Source of the DNA: an uncultured Sphingomonas sp.
GTDB lineage: Bacteria > Pseudomonadota > Alphaproteobacteria > Sphingomonadales > Sphingomonadaceae
DNA length: 64,000 nucleotides
Assembly: GCF_946478955.1 (NCBI RefSeq)
Contig: NZ_CAMLDL010000011.1
Span: forward strand, 1-64,000
Direction of reading: 5' to 3'
Shown: positions 9,155 to 18,631 of the stretch, one piece after another
Position numbering within the stretch: position 1 is the stretch's first letter
Layout of the letters: the number at the start of each line of letters is the position of its first letter
Notes under the pieces: generated by a model
Told to the model about the DNA's origin: nothing
The model's database searches: none
Seen by the model: the letters and a program-made list of their open reading frames with translations, nothing else
Position numbers and translations under genes: made by a program

Positions 9155-10153
9155 ATGAGCCTTGTAAAGCCCATCTCCATCGGTCCGGTGACCATTGACG
9201 CGCCAGTCATTCTGGCGCCAATGACGGGTGTCACCGATTTGCCATTCCGCAAGATCGTCAAGCGCTATGGCGCGGGCCTGACGGTTAGCGAGATGATCGC
9301 CAGCCAGGCGATGATCCGCGAAACCCGTCAGTCGCTGCAGAAAGCAACCTGGGATCCCACCGAGGAACCGGTGTCGCTGCAACTCGCGGGCTGCGCGCCC
9401 TATGAAATGGGTGAAGCCGCCAAGCTTAACGAACAGCGCGGCGCCGCGATCATCGACATCAACATGGGCTGCCCGGTGAAGAAGGTCGTCAATGGCGACG
9501 CCGGTAGTGCGCTGATGCGCGACCTGCCGCTCGCTGCGTCAATCATCGAGGCGACGGTGAAGGCAGTTAAGGTTCCGGTGACGCTGAAAATGCGCATGGG
9601 CTGGGACCATGGCTCGCTGAACGCGCCAGAATTGGCGCGGATCGCCGAGGATATGGGCGTCCATCTTATCACCGTTCACGGCCGCACCCGCAATCAGATG
9701 TATAAGGGCAGCGCCGACTGGGCCTTCGTTCGTAAGGTCAAGGACGCGACCCGCCTGCCGGTGATCGTCAACGGAGACATTTGCTCGGTTGAGGACAGCC
9801 GCACCGCGCTGGAACAGTCGGGCGCCGATGGCGTCATGATCGGGCGGGGCGCTTATGGAAAGCCGTGGCTGCTGGGGCAGGTAATGGCCGACCTCGCCAG
9901 CGATGGCGTAAAGCCTGACCCGTCGTTGGACGAACAGCTTGACGTCATCTTGGAGCAGTATGACGCCATGCAATCGCTCTACGGCGCCCAGACCGGTGTA
10001 AATCTCGCCCGCAAGCATATCGGTTGGTATACCAAGGGCCTCACCGGATCGGCAGAGTTCCGCAATAAGGTCAACCAGCAAGACGATCCCAAGCTGGTGG
10101 TTCAGATGCTGCGCGACTTTTATTCGCCCTGGTTGTCGAAAAGCGCCGCCTGA
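9155..10153 (+). CDS. dusB: tRNA-dihydrouridine synthase B
   Basis: Flavoenzyme that reduces uridines in the tRNA D-loop. The 332-residue TIM-barrel protein opens with [15 protein letters not shown] and has the catalytic Cys in [10 protein letters not shown]. The segments [10 protein letters not shown] and [12 protein letters not shown] are usual for DusB, with [13 protein letters not shown] at the FMN phosphate site. The frame is open for 495 bp upstream, but that stretch is the antisense of ispDF; the ATG at 9155 fits the family start. It lies directly before ntrY, as dusB-ntr clusters do in other alphaproteobacteria. Confidence 0.95.
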   Translation: MSLVKPISIGPVTIDAPVILAPMTGVTDLPFRKIVKRYGAGLTVSEMIASQAMIRETRQSLQKATWDPTEEPVSLQLAGCAPYEMGEAAKLNEQRGAAIIDINMGCPVKKVVNGDAGSALMRDLPLAASIIEATVKAVKVPVTLKMRMGWDHGSLNAPELARIAEDMGVHLITVHGRTRNQMYKGSADWAFVRKVKDATRLPVIVNGDICSVEDSRTALEQSGADGVMIGRGAYGKPWLLGQVMADLASDGVKPDPSLDEQLDVILEQYDAMQSLYGAQTGVNLARKHIGWYTKGLTGSAEFRNKVNQQDDPKLVVQMLRDFYSPWLSKSAA

Positions 10154-10205
10154 CCTTCACAACTGTGTTTTTTATGCAACGCACCCATGCTAGGGCTACA
10201 TTCGC

Positions 10206-12485
10206 ATGGACGCCAACGCCGCCGACTCTACGCTTGAACCGCTAACCGCTCAGAGCTGGTTTGCGCGAGAACGCGAAAGCGGGCGCATTTTTATCTGGGC
10301 CACGATCGTCGCGCTTCTTTGCCTTGCCGCGACCGTGACAACGACGTTCTTTTTGCTGGGCCGCGACGCCGAGCCAGGTTCGTTTCTTGCGCCGCTTCAG
10401 ATTGCGCTGCTGCTCATCTCCAACATGATCCCGTCGATTGTGTTGATGGTGTTGCTGTCGCGGCGTTTGGCGAAAAGCCGGGCGACCAGCAGGCAGATTG
10501 GCACGGGCCAGTTACACACCCGACTTGTTGCATTATTTTCGGTCATCGCGGCTGTGCCGACGGTCATCGTGGCGATTTTTGCGTCATTGCTGTTCCAGGC
10601 GGGGCTTGAGTTTTGGTTCTCCGCGAAGGCACGCGGAATGCTTGAGAATACCGCCCAGCTTGCTCAGTCGGTTTATACGGCAGAGGTCAATCGCGTTGGC
10701 GCGGAAGCCGTGACGATGGTTGGCGACCTCTACAAAATCGGTGGCCCGAAACCGTTGCAATTCCGCCAGTTGGACGATCTTTTGGCGCGGCAGACCTATT
10801 ACCGCGAGCTCAACGAGTCGGCGATCCTCAAGATTGAACCGGACAGTCAGGTGACGGTCGTTCATGGCATCAACTATTATGACGGTCTGATAGACGGCGC
10901 GGCGGTGGTGCAGGCCCGAAGCCAGATCAACGGCGAAACCAACGCGGCCGAAGTTGTCACCAAGGGGCGGATTGCGACACTGACGCCGCTTCCCAACGAT
11001 CCAGGCTATTACCTGTTCGTATCCCGGCAGGTCAGCGACGATTTCCGCAAACAGGTTCAACAGGCGACGGATGTCCTTACGGACTATCGTGCCTTGATTG
11101 AACGGAGCCGGTCGAATCAACTGAAGTTCAACGGGGCGTTATTGCTCGGGTCGCTGGTGATTGTGGCTTTGGCGATCTTTACCGCGTTGAAGCTTGCGGA
11201 CCGCTTGCTTCGCCCGGTAGAGACGCTTGTCGATGCGGCGGGGCGGGTCGAAGAAGGGGATCTGAGCACGCGGGTCGAGCTTACCGGGCAAACCGACGAA
11301 ATTGCCACGCTTGCGACGGCCTTCAACCGTATGACCGGGCGCCTTCAGGAACAAACGGGCGCGCTGATGAATGCCAATCAGCAACTCGAAACGCGTCGTG
11401 CCTTTATCGAAGCCGTGTTGTCGAGCGTAACGGCAGGGGTGATCGCGCTGGACGGCAAGAATCGCATCCTGCTGACCAATCGATCGGCCGAAACACTGCT
11501 CCAGCGCGGCGACGATGGTATCGAAGGGCATGATCTGGCCAGTGTTTCCACCGACTTGCTGGAATTCATGAACGGTGAGGCGCGCGATGCCACAGTGATG
11601 ATCGATTCCGGCGATGGTCAGCGTACCCTGCAGGTAAAGCGGATGCGCTATGCAGATGGGTCGGTTTTGACGTTTGATGACATCACCGATCAGCTGAGCG
11701 ATCAGCGTCGGGCGGCCTGGTCGGACATTGCGCGCCGGATTGCACACGAAATCAAAAATCCGCTGACGCCGATCCAGTTGGCGGCCGAGCGACTCCAGCG
11801 GCGCTACTCTTCAGAAGTGGCGAGTGATCCGGACACGTTCAGCAGGTTGACCGAAACAATTATCCGACAGGTCGGCGATTTGCGCCGCATGGTCGACGAG
11901 TTTTCCAATTTTGCGCGGATGCCAAAACCGGTGTTCCGTGATGAAAATGTCCATGAAATTGCCCGGGCCGCGCTGTTTCTGCATGAGGTGGCGCATCCTG
12001 GCATCAGCTTCCAGCTTGACCCGCCGACCGGCAACATCCGCATGGTCTGTGATCGCGGGCAATTGGGGCAGGCACTTACCAACATTGTGAAGAATGCAGT
12101 CGAGGCAATCGAAGGGCGCCGTAATAAAGGTGACCAGCATCTTGAAGGCGACAAAGTCGACCTGTCGATCTGCTCTGACGGAAAGGCCATGGTGATCGAG
12201 GTCACCGATACCGGCATCGGCCTCCCCGAAGATCGCGAACGATTGACGGAGCCCTATATGACCACTCGCGTTCGCGGCACGGGTCTCGGCCTCGCAATTG
12301 TGAAAAAGATTGTTGAGGAACATTTCGGTGAAATCGCGTTCCTAGATAGGCCGGGCGGCGGCACGCGCGTCCGAATTGCCTTCGATCTCGATCGGCTGAA
12401 CGATCTGTCGACCGGACCGGGCGCGCCAACGCGCGGTCACGCTGCGGACGGCGACCAGGAATATGATGAGGAGGAGCCAAGCTAA
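10206..12485 (+). CDS. ntrY: nitrogen/redox sensor histidine kinase NtrY
   Basis: Membrane sensor kinase of 759 residues. Three hydrophobic helices occur in the first 140 residues, an extracytoplasmic stretch follows, and a fourth helix lies near 310-335 (LLLGSLVIVALAIF). Then come a HAMP domain (LADRLLRPVETLVDAAGRV), a PAS domain (about 395-490), the phosphoacceptor His in HEIKNPLTPIQLA and an ATPase domain with N-box NIVKNAVEAI and G-boxes DTGIGLP and GTGLGLAIV. It pairs with NtrX, whose start overlaps its stop (TAATG). In relatives the pair controls nitrogen metabolism, respiration or envelope traits. Confidence 0.95.
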   Translation: MDANAADSTLEPLTAQSWFARERESGRIFIWATIVALLCLAATVTTTFFLLGRDAEPGSFLAPLQIALLLISNMIPSIVLMVLLSRRLAKSRATSRQIGTGQLHTRLVALFSVIAAVPTVIVAIFASLLFQAGLEFWFSAKARGMLENTAQLAQSVYTAEVNRVGAEAVTMVGDLYKIGGPKPLQFRQLDDLLARQTYYRELNESAILKIEPDSQVTVVHGINYYDGLIDGAAVVQARSQINGETNAAEVVTKGRIATLTPLPNDPGYYLFVSRQVSDDFRKQVQQATDVLTDYRALIERSRSNQLKFNGALLLGSLVIVALAIFTALKLADRLLRPVETLVDAAGRVEEGDLSTRVELTGQTDEIATLATAFNRMTGRLQEQTGALMNANQQLETRRAFIEAVLSSVTAGVIALDGKNRILLTNRSAETLLQRGDDGIEGHDLASVSTDLLEFMNGEARDATVMIDSGDGQRTLQVKRMRYADGSVLTFDDITDQLSDQRRAAWSDIARRIAHEIKNPLTPIQLAAERLQRRYSSEVASDPDTFSRLTETIIRQVGDLRRMVDEFSNFARMPKPVFRDENVHEIARAALFLHEVAHPGISFQLDPPTGNIRMVCDRGQLGQALTNIVKNAVEAIEGRRNKGDQHLEGDKVDLSICSDGKAMVIEVTDTGIGLPEDRERLTEPYMTTRVRGTGLGLAIVKKIVEEHFGEIAFLDRPGGGTRVRIAFDLDRLNDLSTGPGAPTRGHAADGDQEYDEEEPS

Positions 12486-13867
12486 TGGCCCTGGAAGTGT
12501 TAGTGGTAGACGATGAGGCCGATATTCGCGAATTGGTCTCCGGCGTTCTCGAAGATGAAGGCTATGCCGTGCGCACCGCGTCGGACAGTACCGCCGCACT
12601 TAATGCTATCGAGGATCGTCGACCCAGCATCGTGCTCTTGGACGTTTGGCTGCAAGGCTCAAAGTTGGACGGCCTGCAAATCCTCGAGGAGGTGAAACGC
12701 CGAGACCCGACATTGCCCGTGATCATGATTTCCGGACATGGGAATTTGGATACCGCGGTCGCCGCTATCCGCGAGGGCGCCGTCGATTTCATTGAAAAGC
12801 CCTTTAACGCCGACAAGCTGCTGCATCTGGTAGCAAGAGCGACGGAAACTGATCGATTACGCCGGGAAAACGCAGACCTGAAAATGGTCGCCGGCCCCGA
12901 TGATCAGCTAGACGGCACGTCGGTTGCCATCAATACCGTCCGGGCCACATTAAAGCGTGTCGCGCCAACGGGCAGCCGCGTAATGATCACGGGGCCCGCC
13001 GGGGTGGGCAAGGAGATTGCAGCGCGCATGATCCACAATTGGTCACCTCGCGCAGGCTCGCCGTTCATTGTGGTGTCGGCCGCAATGATGAGCCCGGATC
13101 GGGTGGAAGAAGAACTATTCGGAAGCGAGATTGACGGCATTGGCCGTCCCGGTCTTCTGGAGCAGGCACATGGCGGCACGCTATTTTTAGATGAAATTGC
13201 CGATATGCCGTCAACGACGCAGGCCAAGATCCTGCGTGTGCTGACCGACCAGAGCTATACGCGGGTAGGGGGCCAGCGGCCGATTAAGGTTGACGTCCGG
13301 GTTCTGTCGGCAACGTCGCGCAACCTGGCCGATGAAATTGCCGCAGGTCGATTCCGCGAAGATCTTTATTACCGCCTCAACGTCGTACCCGTAAAAATTC
13401 CGGCCCTTCGCGATCGTCGCGAGGACATCCCGGAACTGGTCGCCCATTTCCTCGCCCGCTTCGCGTCCGAAAGGCGCATTCCGGCGCCCGAAATGAGTAA
13501 GGATGCGCTAGCGGCGCTACAAGCTCATGACTGGCCGGGAAACGTACGTCAGCTTCGTAACATTATCGAGCGAACGATCATCCTCACACCCGGCGACCGT
13601 GTTGACCGGATCGACGTCGACCTGCTTCCGTCCGAGGTGCTGGACGACAAGGGTAGTAGCGGTATGGGGGCGGCATCGCTTACCATCATGGGATCGCCGC
13701 TGCGGGAAGCGCGCGAAAGCTTTGAGCGCGAATATCTCAAGATCCAGATCCGACGTTTCTCGGGAAATATATCCCGCACCGCGACGTTTATCGGGATGGA
13801 GCGATCCGCCTTGCACCGCAAATTGAAGGCGCTTGGTATAGGTGAAAAGCGTGAGGACGAGGAATAA
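12485..13867 (+). CDS. ntrX: response regulator NtrX
   Basis: NtrC-like response regulator of 460 residues. The receiver domain has the acidic pair DDEAD and the phosphoacceptor Asp in VLLDVWL, with Lys in EKPF. The central AAA+ domain has a P-loop (GPAGVGKE) and the Walker B-like [10 protein letters not shown]. The loop that normally reads GAFTGA in sigma-54 activators is absent: after ELFGSEIDG the sequence goes straight to [12 protein letters not shown]. The end is a Fis-type helix-turn-helix ([24 protein letters not shown]). NtrX proteins of alphaproteobacteria often lack GAFTGA and may act without sigma-54. Confidence 0.95.
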   Translation: MALEVLVVDDEADIRELVSGVLEDEGYAVRTASDSTAALNAIEDRRPSIVLLDVWLQGSKLDGLQILEEVKRRDPTLPVIMISGHGNLDTAVAAIREGAVDFIEKPFNADKLLHLVARATETDRLRRENADLKMVAGPDDQLDGTSVAINTVRATLKRVAPTGSRVMITGPAGVGKEIAARMIHNWSPRAGSPFIVVSAAMMSPDRVEEELFGSEIDGIGRPGLLEQAHGGTLFLDEIADMPSTTQAKILRVLTDQSYTRVGGQRPIKVDVRVLSATSRNLADEIAAGRFREDLYYRLNVVPVKIPALRDRREDIPELVAHFLARFASERRIPAPEMSKDALAALQAHDWPGNVRQLRNIIERTIILTPGDRVDRIDVDLLPSEVLDDKGSSGMGAASLTIMGSPLREARESFEREYLKIQIRRFSGNISRTATFIGMERSALHRKLKALGIGEKREDEE

Positions 13868-13875
13868 ATATAACA

Positions 13876-14367
13876 ATGTCCGATAAGCAACTGAATCTTC
13901 AGGATCAATTCCTGAACGCTATTCGAAAAAATAAGACCCCGACCACTATATTCCTGATGAAGGGAGTTAAGCTGCAGGGGATTGTGACGTGGTTCGACCC
14001 CTTCTCGATCCTGCTGCGCCGAGATGGCAGTTCGCAACTGGTCTATAAGCACGCAATCTCGACCATCATGCCGGCGCAAATGCCGCCTGAACTGGCCGAT
14101 GCTAAGCCGAGGGAGGGGGCGTCGGGGCGCCGGTCGACGCTGCAGGATCTATTCCTGGAAGCGGCCGCCCGCGAACATGAACCCATGACCGTCTTTCTTG
14201 TAAATGGGGTCATGCTGCAGGGCGCAGTGGTCGGATTTGACCAATTCTCATTGATGTTGGAACGGGGCGGCCAGGTGCAACTCGTCTATAAACATGCGAT
14301 GTCGACCCTGCAGCCCGACAATCCACTTGATCTCAGTGGCCCCGAGAACGGGGAGTTAGAAGCCTGA
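13876..14367 (+). CDS. hfq: RNA chaperone Hfq with two tandem Sm domains
   Basis: Hfq helps small RNAs pair with mRNAs. This protein of 163 residues is about twice the length of a single-domain Hfq and contains two full Sm domains. The first (residues 5-67) has [21 protein letters not shown] and YKHAIST; the second (about 91-153) has [21 protein letters not shown] and YKHAMST. The linker is short and charged. Such tandem Hfq proteins are known from Zymomonas and other Sphingomonadales, where a trimer could mimic the usual hexamer. The gene is followed at once by hflX, as in many proteobacteria. Confidence 0.95.
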   Translation: MSDKQLNLQDQFLNAIRKNKTPTTIFLMKGVKLQGIVTWFDPFSILLRRDGSSQLVYKHAISTIMPAQMPPELADAKPREGASGRRSTLQDLFLEAAAREHEPMTVFLVNGVMLQGAVVGFDQFSLMLERGGQVQLVYKHAMSTLQPDNPLDLSGPENGELEA

Positions 14368-15662
14368 GCGTTTTCAACCGAGGCGAGGATGGCGGCATCG
14401 CGCGCGGCGAACGCGCGCTGCTGGTCGTTCCAGACCGGGCCGGTGAAGGCGGGCTGCGGTCTGTCGACGCGCGGGCCGAGGAGGCGGCGGGCCTTGCCAT
14501 GGCGATTGGAATTGATGTGGTTGCCCGCAAAACCTATCGCTTGCGTCAGGTGCGGCCATCCAGCCTGTTTGGTAAAGGGCAAGTCGAGGAAATCGGCGCG
14601 CTGGCCGAAGATGCAGATGCTCACCTGCTGATTGTCGATGCGGCGCTATCGCCCGTGCAGCAAAAAACGCTTGAAGATGAGACAAAATGTAAGGTCATAG
14701 ACCGTACTGGATTGATTCTAGAGATTTTTGGTGAACGGGCGGCGACGGCGGAAGGCCGCTTGCAAGTAGAGTTGGCGCATTTGGACTATCAAGCTGGCCG
14801 CCTCGTGCGTAGCTGGACCCACCTGGAACGACAACGCGGCGGATTCGGCTTTCTCGGCGGCCCCGGTGAAACGCAGATTGAGGCGGACCGGCGCATGATC
14901 CGGGATCGTATGGCGCGCATCCGCAAAGAGCTTGAGCAGGTTAAGCGAACCCGCGGTCTGCATCGGGACAGGCGGCAGAAGGCGCCCTGGCCGGTCATCG
15001 CCTTGGTTGGCTATACAAATGCGGGAAAATCCACGCTTTTCAACCGGATGACCCAGGCATCCGTGATGGCGGAGGATCTTCTGTTCGCAACGCTTGATCC
15101 CACCATGCGGCAGGTAAAGATACCGGGCTTCGACAAGGCAATCCTGAGCGACACTGTTGGATTTGTGTCCGATCTGCCGACCGAGCTGGTCGCGGCGTTC
15201 CGGGCGACGCTGGAAGAGGTGGCATCGGCCGACGTCATTCTCCATGTCCGTGACATTTCGCATCCCGACACCGAAGCGCAGTCCGCAGACGTCGCGTCCG
15301 TGCTGCAGGCGTTGGGGCTCGAAGAGGAGGGGAGTCCGCCCCGGATCGAGGTGTGGAACAAGCTCGACCTTCTGCCGCCCGAAGATCGAAGCGAATTGCT
15401 CGGTGAAGCGGCCCGGCGCGACAACGTCGTCGCCGTTTCCGCATTGACCGGAGAAGGTGTCGAGAATTTGCGGAATTCGATCGCCGAGCTGCTCCATTCT
15501 GAGTCGCAGTCTCATATCATCGAGCTACCGGTTAGCGATGGGACTCGCCTCGCGTGGCTGCATGCGCGGGGCGACGTCGTCGATCAGCGTACCGATGGGG
15601 ACCTTACTGTTATGACAGTAAAGCTCAGCCCAGAGAATTGGGCTCGTTTTCAGCAGCTTTAG
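14364..15662 (+). CDS. hflX: ribosome-associated GTPase HflX (CTG start proposed)
   Basis: GTPase that splits stalled ribosomes, 432 residues. The N-terminal domain contains [14 protein letters not shown] and the Gly-rich [19 protein letters not shown]; the G domain has P-loop [10 protein letters not shown]3 DTVGF and G4 NKLD. The first ATG is at 14499, but 44 upstream codons in the same frame ([20 protein letters not shown] and on) match the usual HflX N-terminus, so translation must begin earlier. The only fitting codon is CTG 14364, overlapping the hfq stop as CTGA, with GGGGAG 9 nt upstream. The 3' end overlaps mazG on the other strand by 38 bp. Confidence 0.9.
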   Translation: MSVFNRGEDGGIARGERALLVVPDRAGEGGLRSVDARAEEAAGLAMAIGIDVVARKTYRLRQVRPSSLFGKGQVEEIGALAEDADAHLLIVDAALSPVQQKTLEDETKCKVIDRTGLILEIFGERAATAEGRLQVELAHLDYQAGRLVRSWTHLERQRGGFGFLGGPGETQIEADRRMIRDRMARIRKELEQVKRTRGLHRDRRQKAPWPVIALVGYTNAGKSTLFNRMTQASVMAEDLLFATLDPTMRQVKIPGFDKAILSDTVGFVSDLPTELVAAFRATLEEVASADVILHVRDISHPDTEAQSADVASVLQALGLEEEGSPPRIEVWNKLDLLPPEDRSELLGEAARRDNVVAVSALTGEGVENLRNSIAELLHSESQSHIIELPVSDGTRLAWLHARGDVVDQRTDGDLTVMTVKLSPENWARFQQL

Positions 15663-16380
15663 CCAATCGCCATTGCGCTTCCATTTCGTCAAGCGACATC
15701 GCTGAGAAGCCTGGCGCCTCTTCGATCGTTCGGAAACGCCTTTCAAATTTGCGATTTGCCATTCGCAGCGCCTCTTCGGCGTCGATCTTGAGAACCCGTG
15801 CGAAGTTGACGACAGAAAACAACAGGTCACCGACCTCTTCCTCGAGCTTGTCCGGCGGCGCGGTGGCTATTTCGTCCAGCTCCTCAAAAATCTTGGCCTT
15901 AGGACCTTCAATATCCGGCCAGTCAAAGCCAGTTTGGGCGGCGCGTTTCTGCAGCTTTTGGGCGCGTTCTAGGGCCGGTAGCGCCAGCGCAACGCCGGCA
16001 AGTGCGCTGCCATCGTCGAGTTTCCGGCGTTCCTCGGCCTTGATCTGCTCCCACAGGTGGTGGCCGCCACGCTCTGCGTCGCCGAAGATATGCGGGTGTC
16101 GGCGCTCCATCTTGTCACTGATGCGATTGATGACGTCGTCGAGCGTAAAGTGGCCAGCTTCCTCGGCAATGCGCGAATGGAACACAACCTGCAGTTGAAG
16201 ATCACCCAGCTCATCGGCCAAATCCTCCATATCGCCACGCTGAATAGCATCGGACACTTCGTAGGCTTCTTCGATTGTATAGGGCGCGATTGTCTCAAAG
16301 GTCTGGACGCGATCCCATTCGCAACCGGTTTTCGGGTCGCGCAAGCGGCGCATGATCGAAACGAGGCGTTCCAGGTTCAT
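15625..16380 (-). CDS. mazG: nucleoside triphosphate pyrophosphohydrolase MazG
   Basis: House-cleaning enzyme that hydrolyses NTPs to NMP and pyrophosphate. The 251-residue protein has two MazG-type alpha-helical domains. The first shows the opening LRDPKTGCEWD and the metal-binding EEAYEVSDAI and DELGDLQLQVVFHSRIA; the second has the weaker EEVGDLLFSVVNFARVL near residues 180-200. The CEWD and FGD segments are standard for the long form. It stands alone between hflX (convergent, 38 bp overlap) and a short intergenic stretch containing an AT-rich palindrome near 16448-16461. Confidence 0.92.
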   Translation of the reverse strand: MNLERLVSIMRRLRDPKTGCEWDRVQTFETIAPYTIEEAYEVSDAIQRGDMEDLADELGDLQLQVVFHSRIAEEAGHFTLDDVINRISDKMERRHPHIFGDAERGGHHLWEQIKAEERRKLDDGSALAGVALALPALERAQKLQKRAAQTGFDWPDIEGPKAKIFEELDEIATAPPDKLEEEVGDLLFSVVNFARVLKIDAEEALRMANRKFERRFRTIEEAPGFSAMSLDEMEAQWRLAKAAENEPNSLG

Positions 16381-16509
16381 GAAAGGGCTATGGAACAGCC
16401 AAGGGGGCTTTTCCAGAGGGTTTCAGCCATAAATCGCCAAGTCTGATAATATGTATTATGTAAAATCAATGGCGACTGTGCGCCAGTGGGCAACCTTGCC
16501 ACCCTTGGG

Positions 16510-17094
16510 TCAGCCCACCATCACCAGCCAACGACCTTCAACGCTCCATCGCCGCAGTGACGATAGATAGTTCATGCCGAGCACATTCAGTTCGTCGTCG
16601 GAAATGTGAAGGCCCACATCGCTCCGATAAATTGGACCGATGTTCAACGACTCCGCTCGGCCCTGCGCCACTCGGACCATGCCGTTGCCGGTCTGAACAA
16701 TCTGGTTGCGATTTGCACTAATTGCCACACGAGCGCGCCCTGCATCGGAGCGACCTATGGTGGTCATGGTCGCGCCGCTATCAATCAGAAAACGCACCTT
16801 TTGGTTATTAACTAGACCATCGACGTAGAAATGACCGTCGATGGCCATCGGAATGCGCAATTCGTGGCCTTCAACGATGGGCTGACCCGTGGCCTCAGTC
16901 TTGAGGCGCTGCGCCAGGTAGCCAAGGTCGTCGCGAAACGTAAACAGCATGAAGCCTGCGCCAAAAATAGCTAGCCATGCCAATGCCATAACGGCCATCT
17001 TTGCAATCGGCTCCCGCCGCGCGATCAACGACCCGATCACGAGCATGCCCGCCATCAGTATATAGAGACTGCCCAGCATCGTATCGTTGGTCAT
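16510..17094 (-). CDS. retropepsin-like aspartic protease, clan AA
   Basis: A 194-residue membrane-anchored protease-like protein. Two hydrophobic segments in the first 55 residues (LYILMAGMLVIGSLI and MAVMALAWLAIFGAGFMLF) place the rest outside the cytoplasm. The catalytic domain has the signature FLIDSGATMTTI, where Asp-Ser-Gly replaces the more common DTG; Ser is tolerated in this clan. One domain per chain means it should work as a dimer, as retropepsins do. Its start overlaps the stop of the upstream MBL-fold gene by 4 bp, at the end of the metG-tatD run. The substrate is unknown. Confidence 0.85.
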   Translation of the reverse strand: MTNDTMLGSLYILMAGMLVIGSLIARREPIAKMAVMALAWLAIFGAGFMLFTFRDDLGYLAQRLKTEATGQPIVEGHELRIPMAIDGHFYVDGLVNNQKVRFLIDSGATMTTIGRSDAGRARVAISANRNQIVQTGNGMVRVAQGRAESLNIGPIYRSDVGLHISDDELNVLGMNYLSSLRRWSVEGRWLVMVG

Positions 17095-17855
17095 ACCAAA
17101 ATCTCCTGACCATCAAATGCTGGCGCAGCCCAGTCGGGCAATTCGGCCATGAGGCTGGCATAATCCATGCTTTTGTCGAGATGAGTCAGCAGAAGCTGTC
17201 CCACTTTAAGGTCCGTCGCCCAGCCAAGTACCGCCGACAGATTGGCGTGCGTCGGATGCGGCGTGCGGCGTAGGCAGTCGCACAGCCATACGTCCGCGCC
17301 TCTGTATAGTGACGCCATGTCGTCCGTCATTTCATGAAAGTCGATGGCGTAGACGAAGGAGCGGTCACCCTCGTCCGCACGAATTCCCAGCGACGTTATC
17401 CCACCGTGAGGCTGATCCACAAACCGGAGCTGCGCTTGCCCAAGCGGAATACCTTCTTTAACCGCGATTCCTTCAAGGACCGCAGGATAATATTTATTCC
17501 CTTGAAAGGCATAGCCGAAGCGATTGTGAAGCCGCTGCAACGTTTCTCCGCGTGAATAAAGCGGTCGCTGCTTGCCAACATGGTAATAGACCTGACGCAG
17601 CTCATCGATACCATGACAGTGATCGGCATGGTCGTGCGTGACAATGATTCCGTCCAAGTGAGATATATTCGCCGTCAGCAATTGCTGACGCAAATCCGGT
17701 CCGCAGTCGACAAGCATCCGCTGCTTGTCGCTTTCGATAATGATGGATGAGCGAGTGCGGCGGTTCTTTGGCTCCAGAGGATCACAGGCACCCCAATCGT
17801 TCCCGATCCGCGGAACGCCCGACGAGGTACCGCAGCCGAGGACGCGAATCTTCAC
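17091..17855 (-). CDS. MBL-fold metallo-hydrolase (PhnP-like)
   Basis: Metallo-beta-lactamase-fold phosphodiesterase-like protein, 254 residues. The N-terminal GCGTSSGVPRIGNDWGACD is typical of the PhnP/RNase Z-like branch. Metal ligands are in THDHADHCHG, with further Asp and His residues in YAIDFHEM and LTHLDKSMD. It overlaps the tatD stop by 4 bp (ATGA). In relatives this gene commonly sits next to tatD and metG, which suggests a nucleic-acid or nucleotide clean-up role, but the substrate is not known. Confidence 0.88.
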   Translation of the reverse strand: MKIRVLGCGTSSGVPRIGNDWGACDPLEPKNRRTRSSIIIESDKQRMLVDCGPDLRQQLLTANISHLDGIIVTHDHADHCHGIDELRQVYYHVGKQRPLYSRGETLQRLHNRFGYAFQGNKYYPAVLEGIAVKEGIPLGQAQLRFVDQPHGGITSLGIRADEGDRSFVYAIDFHEMTDDMASLYRGADVWLCDCLRRTPHPTHANLSAVLGWATDLKVGQLLLTHLDKSMDYASLMAELPDWAAPAFDGQEILV

Positions 17856-18631
17856 CTGGAAGCTTTACCAAACAGGCGGAAAAAATTGTCGGTCGTGGCG
17901 GATGTCAATTCACGCAAGGGTTCGTCGCGCAGGTCCGACAGAAAGGCCGCCGTGTCGGCCACAAAGGCCGGTTCACATGTTTGTCCGCGGTGCGGAACGG
18001 GGGCCAGAAATGGGCTATCGGTTTCGACCAGCAGCCGGTCCTGCGGAACGATTTTGGCCGTTTCCTGCAGATCCTTTGCGTTCTTGAACGTCACAATACC
18101 CGACAGCGAAATGTAAAAGCCCAGGTCGAGCGCCTTTTCGGCCAATGCGCGGCTGCCAGTGAAACAATGCAGCACGCCGGTGACGCCGCCCTTCCCCACT
18201 TCCTGCGCCAACATTTCGGCGGTGTCGTCCTCCGCGTCGCGCGTGTGGACCACCAGGGGCAAGCCCGTTGCGCGCGATGCCTCGATATGCGCCTGGAAGC
18301 GTTCGCGCTGGGCCGCGCGATCTGACTTGTCATAATAATAGTCGAGTCCGCACTCGCCGATGGCGATCACCTTGGGGTGATCGGACGCCTCAATCAACGC
18401 CGCCGCGCCAAGGTCTGGATGGGCATCGGCTTCATGAGGATGGACACCGATGCTGGCCCAAACGTCGTCATTCCGCTCTGCCGTGGCAACGACCGCATCC
18501 CACTCGCGCTGCCGCGTTGAAATGTTGAGAAATCCGCCGACCCCGCGATCACGCGCCGCCGCCAGCACTGCGTCCTGCCGCTCAGCAAGACCTTCATAGT
18601 TCAGGTGGCAGTGACTATCGATCAGGGTCAT
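17852..18631 (-). CDS. TatD family hydrolase
   Basis: Metal-dependent TIM-barrel hydrolase of the TatD DNase family, 259 residues. Metal-binding residues are seen in DSHCHLNYEGL (HxH), IGECGLDYYYD (Glu), the HTRDAEDD and HCFTGS segments (His) and ETDSPFLAP (Asp). The family has 3'-5' DNase and exonuclease activity and is linked to DNA repair or quality control. The start overlaps the metG stop by a single base. It is in the middle of the tmk-holB-metG-tatD-MBL-protease operon. Confidence 0.92.
   Translation of the reverse strand: MTLIDSHCHLNYEGLAERQDAVLAAARDRGVGGFLNISTRQREWDAVVATAERNDDVWASIGVHPHEADAHPDLGAAALIEASDHPKVIAIGECGLDYYYDKSDRAAQRERFQAHIEASRATGLPLVVHTRDAEDDTAEMLAQEVGKGGVTGVLHCFTGSRALAEKALDLGFYISLSGIVTFKNAKDLQETAKIVPQDRLLVETDSPFLAPVPHRGQTCEPAFVADTAAFLSDLRDEPLRELTSATTDNFFRLFGKASR

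Noticed and set aside
16440..16480. AT-rich palindrome (ATAATATGTATTAT) as regulator site
   Set aside because: Only one copy and no gene start close to it on either strand; support is too weak.
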